From a bacterium (Candidatus Blackallbacteria) CG13_big_fil_rev_8_21_14_2_50_49_14 (lineage in GTDB: Bacteria; Cyanobacteriota; Sericytochromatia; UBA7694), in NCBI GenBank assembly GCA_002783405.1, contig PFGG01000064.1:62001-126000 (forward strand): a stretch of 64,000 bases of DNA. The letters run 5' to 3'. Positions 6,387 through 15,107 of this stretch are shown here, one piece after another (the stretch's first letter is position 1; each line of letters starts with the position of its first letter). The translations under genes and the position numbers were made by a program. The notes under the pieces were generated by a model, which saw only the letters and a list, made by a program, of their open reading frames with translations, was not told the DNA's origin and did no database searches.

Positions 6387-9257
6387 TTATGGCTGGGGAT
6401 TGAGCGCTTCTGCCAAAACTTCAGCCAGATGCTTTGGAGAACGCTCGCTGAGACCTGCAATTTGCTGCCAGCAGGAGGTGCCACTGATGACGATTTCGGA
6501 CGTTTCGGGTAAATTTCTTAAGGCCGGTAAAAGCCGTTCTTCTGCAATTTGACAGGAAAGCTCATAGTTTTCTTTTTCATAGCCAAAGGTACCCGCCATG
6601 CCACAGCAACCCGTGTTGAGCAAATCAACCTGAATACCAGGAATCAGGTTGAGGGCTTGTATCGAGGTCTCTGCACCCACCAGTGCTTTTTGATGGCAGT
6701 GCTCATGATAGGCCAAAGAGCGGCTCTGTGCTTGAAAAGGCAAGACTTTGCGCTCCGAACATACCTGAAGTAACCATTCCTGCAGGCTAAAGCTTTGTTG
6801 GGCCAAAACTTTGGCTTCAGGCCAAAGATCAGGGTATTCATCGCGAAAACTCAAGATACAGCTGGGTTCACAGCCAATCAAGGGGATTCCCGCCTCCATC
6901 ATCACACGGTGGAAATCTAAAAATCTGCGGGCCTGGGCCTTGGCTTGATCGAGCAAGCCCAAGGAAAGAGAGGGCCTGCCGCAGCAGACGGGCGCAGGAA
7001 TACTAATTTGATATCCCAGCGCTTCGATCACCGAAGCTGCTGCCAGCCCTACGTGGGGGTGGTAATAATTGGTGAAACAATCTGCAAACAAGGCCACCAG
7101 CCCATGGGTGTCTGTTTGCTTGTTTCTTTTGGGCTGCCATTGTGTGTGAAGTGGCTGGGCCGAAAAAATCGGAAATGTGCGGCGGGAATCTAGACCTAAG
7201 CTTTTTTCAAGCAGATTTTTGACAGTTGGGGATTTGAATAGATAATTTGAAAGCGGTGCGCTGGCTGAACCCAGGCGATTGAGCCAATCGAGGCGACTGA
7301 GCAGGCGACTGCGCCAGGGAACGCCCTTTGCTTTTTGCCAATGATCTAAAAACTCCAGTTTAAGTTTGGCCATATCCACTTTTGAGGGGCATTCTGCCTT
7401 GCAGGCTTTACAACCCAGGCAGAGCGCAAAGGTCTTTCTGAGTTCTGCCCGATCTTCCTGACTTAGCTGGGGGTTGAGCATGAGCAAGCGCAGCGCATTG
7501 GCACGGGCACGTGTGCTGTCTCGTTCATCCCGTGTCACCATATAGGGGGGGCACATGGTTCCCGTACTGACTTTTCGGCAGCCGCCGCAGCCATTGCAGA
7601 GCTCAATTTGGGCACGAAAGCTTTCCTGCTGGGAAAAACGCTGCACGGTTTGCCAGGGGGTGGGGGTGTAGTTTGCGCCGTAACGCAGATTCTGATCCAT
7701 CGGCGGGGCGTTTACAATTTTTCCTGGGTTGAGTAAGTTTTGGGGGTCCCATGTGGCTTTTAAAGACTTGAAAAGTGAATAGACCGTGCTGCCAAAGAGT
7801 TTTTGATTGAATTCACTACGCGCCAGGCCATCTCCGTGCTCTCCACTCATGGCTCCGCCATAGTGCATGACCAGATCGAGAATCTGCTCCGAGAGTGAGC
7901 GCATTTTGGCGACATCTTCTCCTGATTGCAAATTCAGCAAGGGACGGATATGAATGCAGCCGACGCTGGCATGGGCATAGTAGGCGGCTTCTGTTTGATG
8001 GGCTTTGACAATCTTGTCGAATTCACGGATAAAGGCTTGGAGCCGCTCGGGGGCGACGGCTGTATCCTCGATAAAGGTCACGGGTTTGCGTTTGCCCGGC
8101 ATGCTCAAGAGCAGTGGTAAACCTGCCTTGCGAATGGCCCAGACATCGGCCTGAACACGTGGGTCACAAAAACGGCTGATTTCGATGCCTTTGATTTCAC
8201 TGCGCGCCTGACGTTCTCCGCGCTCCAAAAGTGCAAGCAGCTCACGTTCTGAACCGGCTTGGTATTCTACCAATAGAATCACTTCTGCAGGATATTCCAT
8301 AAAACTGAGTTTTTGGGCGAAGGCTGGGTTTTCGCGGGTCAGGCGCAGCAACAATTCATCCAAGACCTCACTGGCACAGGGCTGGGTGGTGAGCAGGGCA
8401 TGGCTGCTTTCAAGGGCCTGGTCAAGGCTCTTGCAATAGAGAACCAAGAGACCCCGATAGGCCGGTTTGGGGCTGATTTTGAGTTTTGCGCTGCGCACCA
8501 GGGCCAGGGTGCCCTCTGAACCTGTGACCAGATCTGCCAGATTCCAATCTTGATCTGGATTCAGAAAGGCATCGAGATTATAACCGCTGACTCTGCGCAT
8601 GATTTTGGGGAAACGCGCTTCAATTTCTGTCTGCTGGGTTGCAAGGCTGTGGCTCAGGTTTTGCCAGATTTGGGCTTCAAGCGATTTCCCCTGCATTTTT
8701 TGCCTGCGCATTTCCGGGGAAGTCGGGCAAAATGTAGTTTCAGTTCCGTCTGCCAAGGCCACTTCCAGCTCCAAGACATGATCCAGGGTTTTGCCATAGA
8801 CAATCGAGCGGGCGCCACTTGAATTATTGCCAATCATGCCGCCCAGGGTGGCCCGGTTACTGGGGGCGACATCGGGGCCGAACCAATATCCATGGGGGGC
8901 CAGGGCTGCGTTGAGATGATCGAGCACGACCCCAGGTTCTACCTTCACCCAGGCTTCTTCGGTATTGATCTCAATAATTTTCTGAAAATTTTTGCCCAAA
9001 TCGAGCTGAAGGCCATGCCCAATCGCCTGTCCTCCCAGGCTGGTGCCCCCACCACGGGCGGTGAGGGGAATTTGGTTCTGCTGCATAAAAGTCAGGGTGG
9101 CGAGTACATCCTCCCAAACAGCAGGTATAATCACGGCTTCGGGCATGAGTTGGTAAATCGAAGCATCGCTGCTGTAATTCCAACGTGAGATCTGGTCTGT
9201 GCGAACTTCTCCCTGAATCTGTTTTTGTAAATCGAAAAAGGGCAGTTCAGTGCTCAT
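6387..9257 (-). CDS. FAD-linked oxidase / Fe-S oxidoreductase fusion (Dld/YdiJ/GlcD-GlcF type)
   Basis: Oxidoreductase of 956 residues that probably oxidises a 2-hydroxy acid (D-lactate, glycolate or D-2-hydroxyglutarate) and passes electrons through Fe-S clusters to the quinone pool. Domains in order: FAD_binding_4 (about 40-180; TARGGGTSLGGQAIG, NSSGARSIVYG), FAD-oxidase C (about 240-490; CIHIRPLLN, GGAMSGEHGDG), two Fe-S motifs (CNGCGGCRK and CLGCKACKAECP, near 560-620), then two CCG-type domains (CCGRPSLSLG and CCGMAGTFGYE with YHEHCHQKAL). The start at 9257 overlaps the upstream metallopeptidase stop (ATGA), preferred to the longer frame to 9335. Single-chain fusion of what is GlcD plus GlcF elsewhere; the exact substrate is not shown. 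Confidence 0.92.
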   Translation of the reverse strand: MSTELPFFDLQKQIQGEVRTDQISRWNYSSDASIYQLMPEAVIIPAVWEDVLATLTFMQQNQIPLTARGGGTSLGGQAIGHGLQLDLGKNFQKIIEINTEEAWVKVEPGVVLDHLNAALAPHGYWFGPDVAPSNRATLGGMIGNNSSGARSIVYGKTLDHVLELEVALADGTETTFCPTSPEMRRQKMQGKSLEAQIWQNLSHSLATQQTEIEARFPKIMRRVSGYNLDAFLNPDQDWNLADLVTGSEGTLALVRSAKLKISPKPAYRGLLVLYCKSLDQALESSHALLTTQPCASEVLDELLLRLTRENPAFAQKLSFMEYPAEVILLVEYQAGSERELLALLERGERQARSEIKGIEISRFCDPRVQADVWAIRKAGLPLLLSMPGKRKPVTFIEDTAVAPERLQAFIREFDKIVKAHQTEAAYYAHASVGCIHIRPLLNLQSGEDVAKMRSLSEQILDLVMHYGGAMSGEHGDGLARSEFNQKLFGSTVYSLFKSLKATWDPQNLLNPGKIVNAPPMDQNLRYGANYTPTPWQTVQRFSQQESFRAQIELCNGCGGCRKVSTGTMCPPYMVTRDERDSTRARANALRLLMLNPQLSQEDRAELRKTFALCLGCKACKAECPSKVDMAKLKLEFLDHWQKAKGVPWRSRLLSRLDWLNRLGSASAPLSNYLFKSPTVKNLLEKSLGLDSRRTFPIFSAQPLHTQWQPKRNKQTDTHGLVALFADCFTNYYHPHVGLAAASVIEALGYQISIPAPVCCGRPSLSLGLLDQAKAQARRFLDFHRVMMEAGIPLIGCEPSCILSFRDEYPDLWPEAKVLAQQSFSLQEWLLQVCSERKVLPFQAQSRSLAYHEHCHQKALVGAETSIQALNLIPGIQVDLLNTGCCGMAGTFGYEKENYELSCQIAEERLLPALRNLPETSEIVISGTSCWQQIAGLSERSPKHLAEVLAEALNPQP

Positions 9258-9958
9258 AAAATGCGGGGGGCCAGGGTTTTGATTTCGCGATCGAGTTCCT
9301 TGTAATCGGGAATATACTGATACACCAATTCCCAAAAGCGGGCACCATGATTTTTATGGGGTATATGTGCGAGTTCATGTACCAGAATGCTGTCGATGCA
9401 ACGTGGCGGCAGTTGAATGGCCCGGTAATTCAAATTGATTTCATTGCGAGCAGTGCAACTTCCCCAGCGGCGTTTGTGCCTTTTCAAATAGACCTGGCGG
9501 GGATAAAGTCGCATCGTTTCAGACCAGTATTCCAGGCGGGGAATCATCCAATTCAAGGCTTCCCGACGCAGAAAGTTTTGAATGGCCTCTTCGCGAATAC
9601 TGAGGTGTTCCTGACAGCGAGGCGGCAGTTGCAGAACCAATTCCTGTTCTTCCTGCCAAACTCTGATCAAAGGTTGAAAATTATCCTGTTCGAGCTTCAG
9701 CTGCAGGGCGTTCCCTAAAAGCAGAACCGGGCTGCCATGGGCCAAACGTGGACTGTTCTCCTCGGGCTGAATCTGATCGAGTTTTTTAAAAATCCAGTTG
9801 GCCTTGCGCACCAAGAGCGCTTCAGCATCTTGTTGGGCCATGGCAGGAGAGCGCAGGGTGACCCCCTCCTGGTTCACGACAATATAACTGTGGCGCAGGT
9901 TCTTTTTGACCTCATGGCGCCAGCGCAGGGTTCTGTTTTGTATCAGCAGTTCGGGCAT
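9254..9958 (-). CDS. YgjP-like (DUF45/M48-related) metallopeptidase
   Basis: Predicted zinc metallopeptidase of 234 residues of the YgjP/SprT-like group. The HExxH site is HELAH in the C-terminal third, preceded by the family signature KRRWGSC, and a third ligand is expected in the following NHGARFW segment. N-terminal RHSYIVVNQEGVTLRSP is the usual beta region of this family. I choose the ATG at 9958 (MPELLIQN) because family homology starts there; the frame stays open to 10039 and would run into the divergent yhhQ start. Cellular role of the family is poorly defined. It is coupled by a 4-base overlap to the FAD/Fe-S oxidoreductase. Confidence 0.85.
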   Translation of the reverse strand: MPELLIQNRTLRWRHEVKKNLRHSYIVVNQEGVTLRSPAMAQQDAEALLVRKANWIFKKLDQIQPEENSPRLAHGSPVLLLGNALQLKLEQDNFQPLIRVWQEEQELVLQLPPRCQEHLSIREEAIQNFLRREALNWMIPRLEYWSETMRLYPRQVYLKRHKRRWGSCTARNEINLNYRAIQLPPRCIDSILVHELAHIPHKNHGARFWELVYQYIPDYKELDREIKTLAPRIL

Positions 9959-10030
9959 GGTTTTTCTTGACCTGTGTTTCAGGGTACCATAGGAAAAATC
10001 AGCCGCGTTAAGCTCTAAAGGAAACCAGCA

Positions 10031-10807
10031 ATGATTCATGCGATTGTTCGAGATCGTTCGACGGTACTCTTTCTTCTGCTCTCCTGTTTTTTCGTGACCA
10101 ATGCCCTGATTGCTGAATTCATTGGCGTTAAAATTTTCTCATTGGAGCAAACCCTGGGTTTGCAACCTGTCAATTTTACGCTCTTGGGGCAGTCGGGCTT
10201 GGCCTTTAACCTGACGGCAGGGGTTTTACTCTGGCCTTTTGTTTTTGTTTTTACAGATTTGATCAATGAATACTATGGCAAAAAAGCTGTAAGCTTTCTT
10301 TCCTGGATGACGGCGGGTTTGGTTTTCTATGCCTTTGCTATGTTTTATTTGGGCATGCACCTTCCGCCTGCTGGCTTCTGGCCAGGCAGCAGTAAACTGG
10401 TGCCCGATATGAACAAAGCCTTTCAAGCTGTTTTTGGACAGGGGCTGTGGATTATTATGGGGTCTATGGTGGCTTTTCTATTGGGGCAACTATTAGATAT
10501 CACCGTCTTTCAGCTTTTGAAACACCGTACCGGTGAAAAGGCGCTTTGGCTAAGAGCGACAGGATCGACACTGGTTTCTCAATGGGTTGATAGCTTTGTG
10601 GTTTTGTTTATCGCCTTTTATTTGGGGGCAGGCTGGAGTTTTCAGTTGGTATTGGCGATTGGGCTTGTGAATTATGTCTATAAGGTTCTTTGTGCCCTGG
10701 TGATGATTCCTGTGATCTATGGGGTGCATTTTGCCATGGATCACTATTTGGGGCACGAGGTTGCGCTTAAAATGCGGGCCTCGGCTTTGCACCCGGTGGA
10801 CGAGTAG
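10031..10807 (+). CDS. yhhQ: Queuosine precursor transporter YhhQ
   Basis: Inner-membrane importer of queuosine precursors (preQ0/preQ1), which feed tRNA modification. The 258-residue protein has about six hydrophobic helices and the family marks: ETNALIAEFIGVKIF-like opening (here VTNALIAEFIGVKIF), FTDLINEYYGKKAV after helix 3, and LRATGSTLVSQWVDSFVVLF in the fifth. AAAGGAA lies 9 bases before the ATG. The stop codon shares one base with the GTG start of the next gene. No queuosine synthesis gene is in the window. Confidence 0.92.
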   Translation: MIHAIVRDRSTVLFLLLSCFFVTNALIAEFIGVKIFSLEQTLGLQPVNFTLLGQSGLAFNLTAGVLLWPFVFVFTDLINEYYGKKAVSFLSWMTAGLVFYAFAMFYLGMHLPPAGFWPGSSKLVPDMNKAFQAVFGQGLWIIMGSMVAFLLGQLLDITVFQLLKHRTGEKALWLRATGSTLVSQWVDSFVVLFIAFYLGAGWSFQLVLAIGLVNYVYKVLCALVMIPVIYGVHFAMDHYLGHEVALKMRASALHPVDE

Positions 10808-11316
10808 TGGGGGCCCCCTGTTTGGTTTGGACAGAACTTTTCAGCTTTAAGGCTGAGCCCATCAGGGGCTGGGATTGGTTTTTTTCACCCCTCTCGCTGC
10901 GAGATTGGTTGAAAGATTGGCTTTTGCCTGCAGCAATCGAAAGTCTTTTGCAATCGGGGCATTCTACACGTGATCTTCACAAGCTTTTTGCGCTTGCCGA
11001 AAACTCAGACTGGGCAGCAACCGTTCAGCAAGTGGCGCTGGCTTTGAATGAATTGATGGCCGTGCCCCCCTTGTATCTAAAAGAGGGGTTGAGTGGTTTT
11101 GCACACGACTACGAGCGTATTTTTGCAACGACGCCTCTGCCCCAGCGTTTGCGCTTGCATTTTCACTTGCGCAATGCCGGAGAAATGATACTTCAGGAAG
11201 GGCTTTTGCCTGCTTCCCAGTCAATTGAGCCTGCGTTTCTTTTGGCTTTGTGTGATCGGGCCGAATCTGATCAAGAGGCTTTGCTCAGCCTGCGTCTTTT
11301 GCTTGCGCAGGATTAA
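10807..11316 (+). CDS. Hypothetical protein
   Basis: Protein of 169 residues that I do not recognise. It is Leu-rich and looks all-helical after residue 25 (DWLKDWLLPAAIESLLQ, ALALNELM, LLSLRLLLAQD), with no signal peptide or long membrane helix. It starts at a GTG that shares a base with the yhhQ stop, so it is probably read from the same message. Its end overlaps the end of the convergent ABC permease gene by 4 bases. Compact overlaps on both sides argue that it is a real gene. Confidence 0.6.
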   Translation: MGAPCLVWTELFSFKAEPIRGWDWFFSPLSLRDWLKDWLLPAAIESLLQSGHSTRDLHKLFALAENSDWAATVQQVALALNELMAVPPLYLKEGLSGFAHDYERIFATTPLPQRLRLHFHLRNAGEMILQEGLLPASQSIEPAFLLALCDRAESDQEALLSLRLLLAQD

Positions 11317-12992
11317 CTCATCACGGGTTGGGTGATTTTTTCAAGAATTTCAAGTTTGTGCTCTGTAAAGAGTTCTTCACTTAAACGCAAAAGCTGAAAA
11401 TAGCAAAAAATCATAATGCCGAGAATAGCAAACATGACCAGATTGCGGGGTTGATGTGTCCATTTTCCCAATCCCTGTGCCAAGGCAGGCAGAGCGAGTA
11501 GGATGGAAAGCATCTGAAAAGCCAGTAAAACAGGGGTTGCATTTTGACGGTAGCGGGTTTGATTCAGATCCAGGGGCATGGGAAAACGGATCGAAATAAT
11601 CGTTCCCAAAGGCAGAGCCCCCAATATCACGCAGCTAAAAGCGAGTGCTAAAAAAAGCAGGGTTTCGAGGGGAATGGGTTCGTAAAAAACAGTATAGAGA
11701 TAGAGCACACCTAAAAAACCACTCCCGGTAAAGCAAGCCATGGCCAGATGTTTTCCCTTTAATAAGCGCCTGACAGGCATGGGGCCTGAAAGATAGAGTT
11801 TAAATCCTTCTCCGTCTAAGCCAAAGAGATTGCAGAAAAGAAAGAGTGAGGTCATGAAGATATAAGCCATTGCACTGAGGCAAACCGTAGTTGCGGGCAG
11901 CGGGGCTTGCGAGGTGCTGATCAGCAATAGGCGCATTAAAATAAGCAGAAAAGGGGTTAAAAAGAAGCAGAGTTTACCAATCACACTGCGCGAGAGTGAA
12001 CGCAGCTCTTTTCTGACAATGAGTGCCAAAGGGTATCCGAGAAACCCAAGTAGATGACTTTTTTTCCATGCAAAAGAAACTTGGGCCTGATCGCGAGAGC
12101 CAGACTCTGAGGTGACCATTTGTTTTAAGAGGGAAGTTCCCAGTTGGTTGCCCAAAAGCAACCAGAGAAAGAGTCCACTTAAAGCCGTTCCTGTTTTTAG
12201 TAGGTTATGCTCAAGGCCTCCGGTCAGGGCGAGGGTGGCCATGCCCGGAGGACTCAGGGCCAGCCAATAATTCAGCGGCCCCATGAAACCCAGAAAATAA
12301 CCAGGTTCTCTCAAATTGTTTTGCCAATCGGGATGGTTTTCAAAGGCACTGCTGATAACCGCTGGAAAAAAGGCCAGCAGAATGATGCCTGCCAAAAGAA
12401 CCAACGTGGCGGTTTCTCGCAGTCGCCGATTGGCAAGTACGCTGCTAAGTAAATTGACCAGCAATCGGCTCCAAACCACATGAACCGACCCAAAGAGTAA
12501 GCCCAGTATCAGCAGAGGAGCTAAAACTGAGAAGCCTTCGAGTAAAAAACCGCCTACGATCAGCCCCAGGACCATGGGGTAAAAAAACAGACTCCAGGGT
12601 TCAAGAAACCCCGTCAGGGTATGCAAAACATAGAGGTTTTTAAATGAGAGCGGATAGACCAGCAACTTGTGCAGGTCGAGATGTAAATTTTCATTCTGCA
12701 GTGCAAAAAGCAAGGGAGAGAGTAGCCAGATCAGACTGAAGAGACTGAGCATGAACAAAAGTAAAGTCTGCACCATTAAAGCCTGAAGGCTGCCTACTTG
12801 GCTGAATTGACTTAGGATAACCACCAGATAGCCCATCACCCACCCCAAGGAGCCTGCCATCAGCGTACTGATGATCAAGGTGATGATGACACCTGCTTTT
12901 TGCAGGGTAGACGGATTTTTCCAGGCGCGTTGCAATAATTTAAACTGGAGTTGAAATAGCGCTTTGAATTGGGGGCGTGTTATTGCATCCAT
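11313..12992 (-). CDS. ABC-2 type transporter permease
   Basis: Inner-membrane subunit of an ABC exporter, 559 residues with about twelve hydrophobic segments in two halves (first group about residues 30-290, second about 330-540) joined by a charged cytoplasmic stretch with VRKELRSLSRS near 325-340. The charged start QFKALFQLQFKLLQRAW and internal RKELR are usual for ABC-2 permeases of the ABC-2/YhaP-like kind. Its start lies 13 bases inside the ATPase gene, so the pair forms one exporter. The cargo cannot be told; no biosynthetic genes sit beside it. Confidence 0.87.
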   Translation of the reverse strand: MDAITRPQFKALFQLQFKLLQRAWKNPSTLQKAGVIITLIISTLMAGSLGWVMGYLVVILSQFSQVGSLQALMVQTLLLFMLSLFSLIWLLSPLLFALQNENLHLDLHKLLVYPLSFKNLYVLHTLTGFLEPWSLFFYPMVLGLIVGGFLLEGFSVLAPLLILGLLFGSVHVVWSRLLVNLLSSVLANRRLRETATLVLLAGIILLAFFPAVISSAFENHPDWQNNLREPGYFLGFMGPLNYWLALSPPGMATLALTGGLEHNLLKTGTALSGLFLWLLLGNQLGTSLLKQMVTSESGSRDQAQVSFAWKKSHLLGFLGYPLALIVRKELRSLSRSVIGKLCFFLTPFLLILMRLLLISTSQAPLPATTVCLSAMAYIFMTSLFLFCNLFGLDGEGFKLYLSGPMPVRRLLKGKHLAMACFTGSGFLGVLYLYTVFYEPIPLETLLFLALAFSCVILGALPLGTIISIRFPMPLDLNQTRYRQNATPVLLAFQMLSILLALPALAQGLGKWTHQPRNLVMFAILGIMIFCYFQLLRLSEELFTEHKLEILEKITQPVMS

Positions 12993-13786
12993 GAGAGGCT
13001 CGTCGCTTCGGTCTTTTGCCCCACCAATTGAATAAAGGTTTCTTCAAGCGATGCGGTGCCCAGCGGTTTGTCCTGGTTCATGCGATCGAGAACCTCCTGC
13101 AGCGGGCCAGAGGTCAGGAGTTCTCCCTGGTGAATGATGCCCAAGAAATTACAGAGTTTTTCGACAATTTCCAGAATATGGGAAGTTAGAAAAACGGTGA
13201 CCTGTCGCGAGGTTAAACTCAGCAGTAAATCGCGCAAGATCTTTGCCGAAACGGGGTCTACACCTTCGAAAGGTTCATCCAGAAAAAGGATCCGTGGGCT
13301 GTGAATCAATGCGGCGGCCAAGGCTGTTTTTTTCTTCATGCCATGTGAAAAGTCAGCCAGCAGGGTTTCCTGTTTCTGTTCAAGTTGCATCAGCTCAAGC
13401 AATTCCTGGCTGCGGGCTTGGGCTGTTTTTTGATCCAGGCCATACATGCCCCCAACAAATTCAAGATATTCAGACGCTGTCAAACGTTCAAACAGGCTAA
13501 GTTTTTCAGGCACGACGCCAATCCATTGTTTTACCCTGCCGGGTTTTGCCCAAATATCCTCCCCCAGGAGTTTAATTTGCCCCTGGTGGGGTTGTAAAAG
13601 CCCCGTCAACATTTTCAGGGTTGTGGATTTGCCTGCGCCATTGGGCCCTAAAAAACCAAAAAACGCGCCTTGTGGAACGGTCAGATTGAGATCTTTTACA
13701 GCCTGAAAATCTCCAAAATGACGGCCCAAATTGCGAATTTCAATCGCAGGAAGCTCTGAGGGGGGGAGGGAAAGCATATTCGACAT
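12980..13786 (-). CDS. ABC transporter ATP-binding protein (ABC-2 exporter)
   Basis: ATPase partner of the permease, 268 residues. Walker A is GPNGAGKSTT (near residue 50), the Q-loop region VVPEKLSLFERLT, the signature is a variant DFSHGMKKK in place of LSGGQ (FSxGM is common in ABC-2 exporters of this class), Walker B is ILFLDEPFEGVDP and the switch His lies in LTSHILE. The C-terminal extension LEETFIQLVG is typical of drug or polysaccharide ABC-2 ATPases. It is divergent from the lipoprotein gene across a 163-base gap that contains Pho-box-like repeats. Confidence 0.92.
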   Translation of the reverse strand: MSNMLSLPPSELPAIEIRNLGRHFGDFQAVKDLNLTVPQGAFFGFLGPNGAGKSTTLKMLTGLLQPHQGQIKLLGEDIWAKPGRVKQWIGVVPEKLSLFERLTASEYLEFVGGMYGLDQKTAQARSQELLELMQLEQKQETLLADFSHGMKKKTALAAALIHSPRILFLDEPFEGVDPVSAKILRDLLLSLTSRQVTVFLTSHILEIVEKLCNFLGIIHQGELLTSGPLQEVLDRMNQDKPLGTASLEETFIQLVGQKTEATSLSWMQ

Positions 13787-13891
13787 GACACCAGTATATC
13801 TTAAGCAAATCTAAGTCGCGCAAAATAGTTAAGAAAAGAGTAACCAAACTTTAATTTTGGTTTAATTTTAGTGCTTTTTTCGAAAGCTGTG

Positions 13892-13909
13892 ATGACGATC
13901 CGATGACAA
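13892..13909 (-). promoter_or_regulatory. Pho-box-like direct repeat (tentative)
   Basis: On the minus strand the sequence reads TTGTCAT, four bases, TCGTCAT. Two 7-mers with an 11-base period match the architecture of PhoB-type boxes (CTGTCAT-N4-CTGTCAT), each with one or two mismatches. It lies between the divergent ABC exporter and the lipoprotein gene, about 40 bases before the latter's ATG. Only two half-repeats are seen and regulators of this lineage may use other boxes, so this is a weak call. Confidence 0.3.
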
Positions 13910-13949
13910 AGTAACTATAGATGCAGGAGTAGTAGAGAGGTTTTTAATT

Positions 13950-15107
13950 ATGTCACGGAGAAAATGGTTTTCAGGCTTGATGACTTTATCAGCCCTTTTG
14001 CTGATAACCGCATGTGGCGGGGATCGCAGTGATACGCTGGTTCCCGGTATGCCCTATTATAATCCCAATCAAGACAATCAATACAATCCAAAACCTGATA
14101 CCCATGGCTATAATCCTGCTCAGCCCGGTAGTTCTTCTTTCTCCGTTTTGAAAAATGTTTTTCTGCGTGTGGATCCTGAAATCGGTGTCAATATCTCTCA
14201 TCTGGAAGGCCGCTTGGAGCCCAAACGGGCAGGTGACCCTGTCATTTTTGATGATGTACGCTCTTTTGTATTTAATATTTATGCGGGCCAATTGGCAATC
14301 GATGCCGCCAATATTACACGCTTAAAAAATAAATATACGTTTAATTATCCCGACAGTCCCCTGAAAGATATTGAAATCAGTTTTACCCCTGGCCGTATCA
14401 GCATGAAGGGCAAAATGAAACAGGTGATCTGGGTTCCTTTTGAAATGGAAGGCACCGTCCAGCCCGCACATGATGGCACCTTGATCATGATCCCGGATTC
14501 GATTCGTGTGGCCGGTATTCCCGCCAAAGGCCTGATGGATGCTGTGGGGCTTCAAACCTCCAAACTATTGAAACTGGCTGGCGATCGGGGCGTTCAGCTT
14601 CAGGGCAACAATATTCTCTTGGATTGTACCAAGCTCTTTCCTCCCCCCCAGATCAACGGCAAAATTGTCGCGGTTGATGTTCAGAGCAATCAATTGGTGC
14701 TTCATTTTGACAATGGCCAACGGGCTCCCAAACGTTTGCCTCCCGATATCAGTGCGCGCAGCTATATGCATGTTTATGGCGGCAATTTTCTGATTATGAA
14801 TGAATTGCAACGTGGCGCTGAATTGCAGATGGTGGATATGAACCCTGCTGACCCCTTTGATTTTTATCTGGGTGAATATAAACGCCACTTGAAGGCTGGT
14901 TATGTCAAAGTCATGAATGATATGGGCTCTTTGATTACCCTGATGCCCGATTATTCTAAAATTTCAAGCACCAATGTCTGGGACCAGTATCCTGGGGGTC
15001 AACCCACGACGGTTCCTGGCAGTGCCATGCGTTCAATGAGTGCTTCAACTCGTGGGCGGGCCACTCAGAATTTCATGCCAGCGCTTTCCTATTGGACACA
15101 GAATTAA
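13950..15107 (+). CDS. Lipoprotein of unknown function (possible DUF2993/LmeA-like fold)
   Basis: Predicted lipoprotein of 385 residues: a basic n-region, a hydrophobic stretch and lipobox ITAC with Cys22, then an Asn/Pro/Tyr-rich linker (about 35-60). The body has many beta-type segments in the style 'I.I.FTPGRI.MKGKMK' and 'VPFEMEGTV', followed by DSIRVAGIPAKGLM, which resembles lipid-binding DUF2993/LmeA proteins; this is a guess from pattern. SD is weak (GAGAGG 12 bases upstream). The dprA gene begins 16 bases inside its end, so lipoprotein and dprA are likely co-transcribed. Confidence 0.75.
   Translation: MSRRKWFSGLMTLSALLLITACGGDRSDTLVPGMPYYNPNQDNQYNPKPDTHGYNPAQPGSSSFSVLKNVFLRVDPEIGVNISHLEGRLEPKRAGDPVIFDDVRSFVFNIYAGQLAIDAANITRLKNKYTFNYPDSPLKDIEISFTPGRISMKGKMKQVIWVPFEMEGTVQPAHDGTLIMIPDSIRVAGIPAKGLMDAVGLQTSKLLKLAGDRGVQLQGNNILLDCTKLFPPPQINGKIVAVDVQSNQLVLHFDNGQRAPKRLPPDISARSYMHVYGGNFLIMNELQRGAELQMVDMNPADPFDFYLGEYKRHLKAGYVKVMNDMGSLITLMPDYSKISSTNVWDQYPGGQPTTVPGSAMRSMSASTRGRATQNFMPALSYWTQN

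Noticed and set aside
9258-9335. N-terminal extension of the FAD/Fe-S oxidoreductase
   Set aside because: Lies in the upstream gene; the ATG at 9257 overlaps its stop by ATGA and begins at the normal homology.
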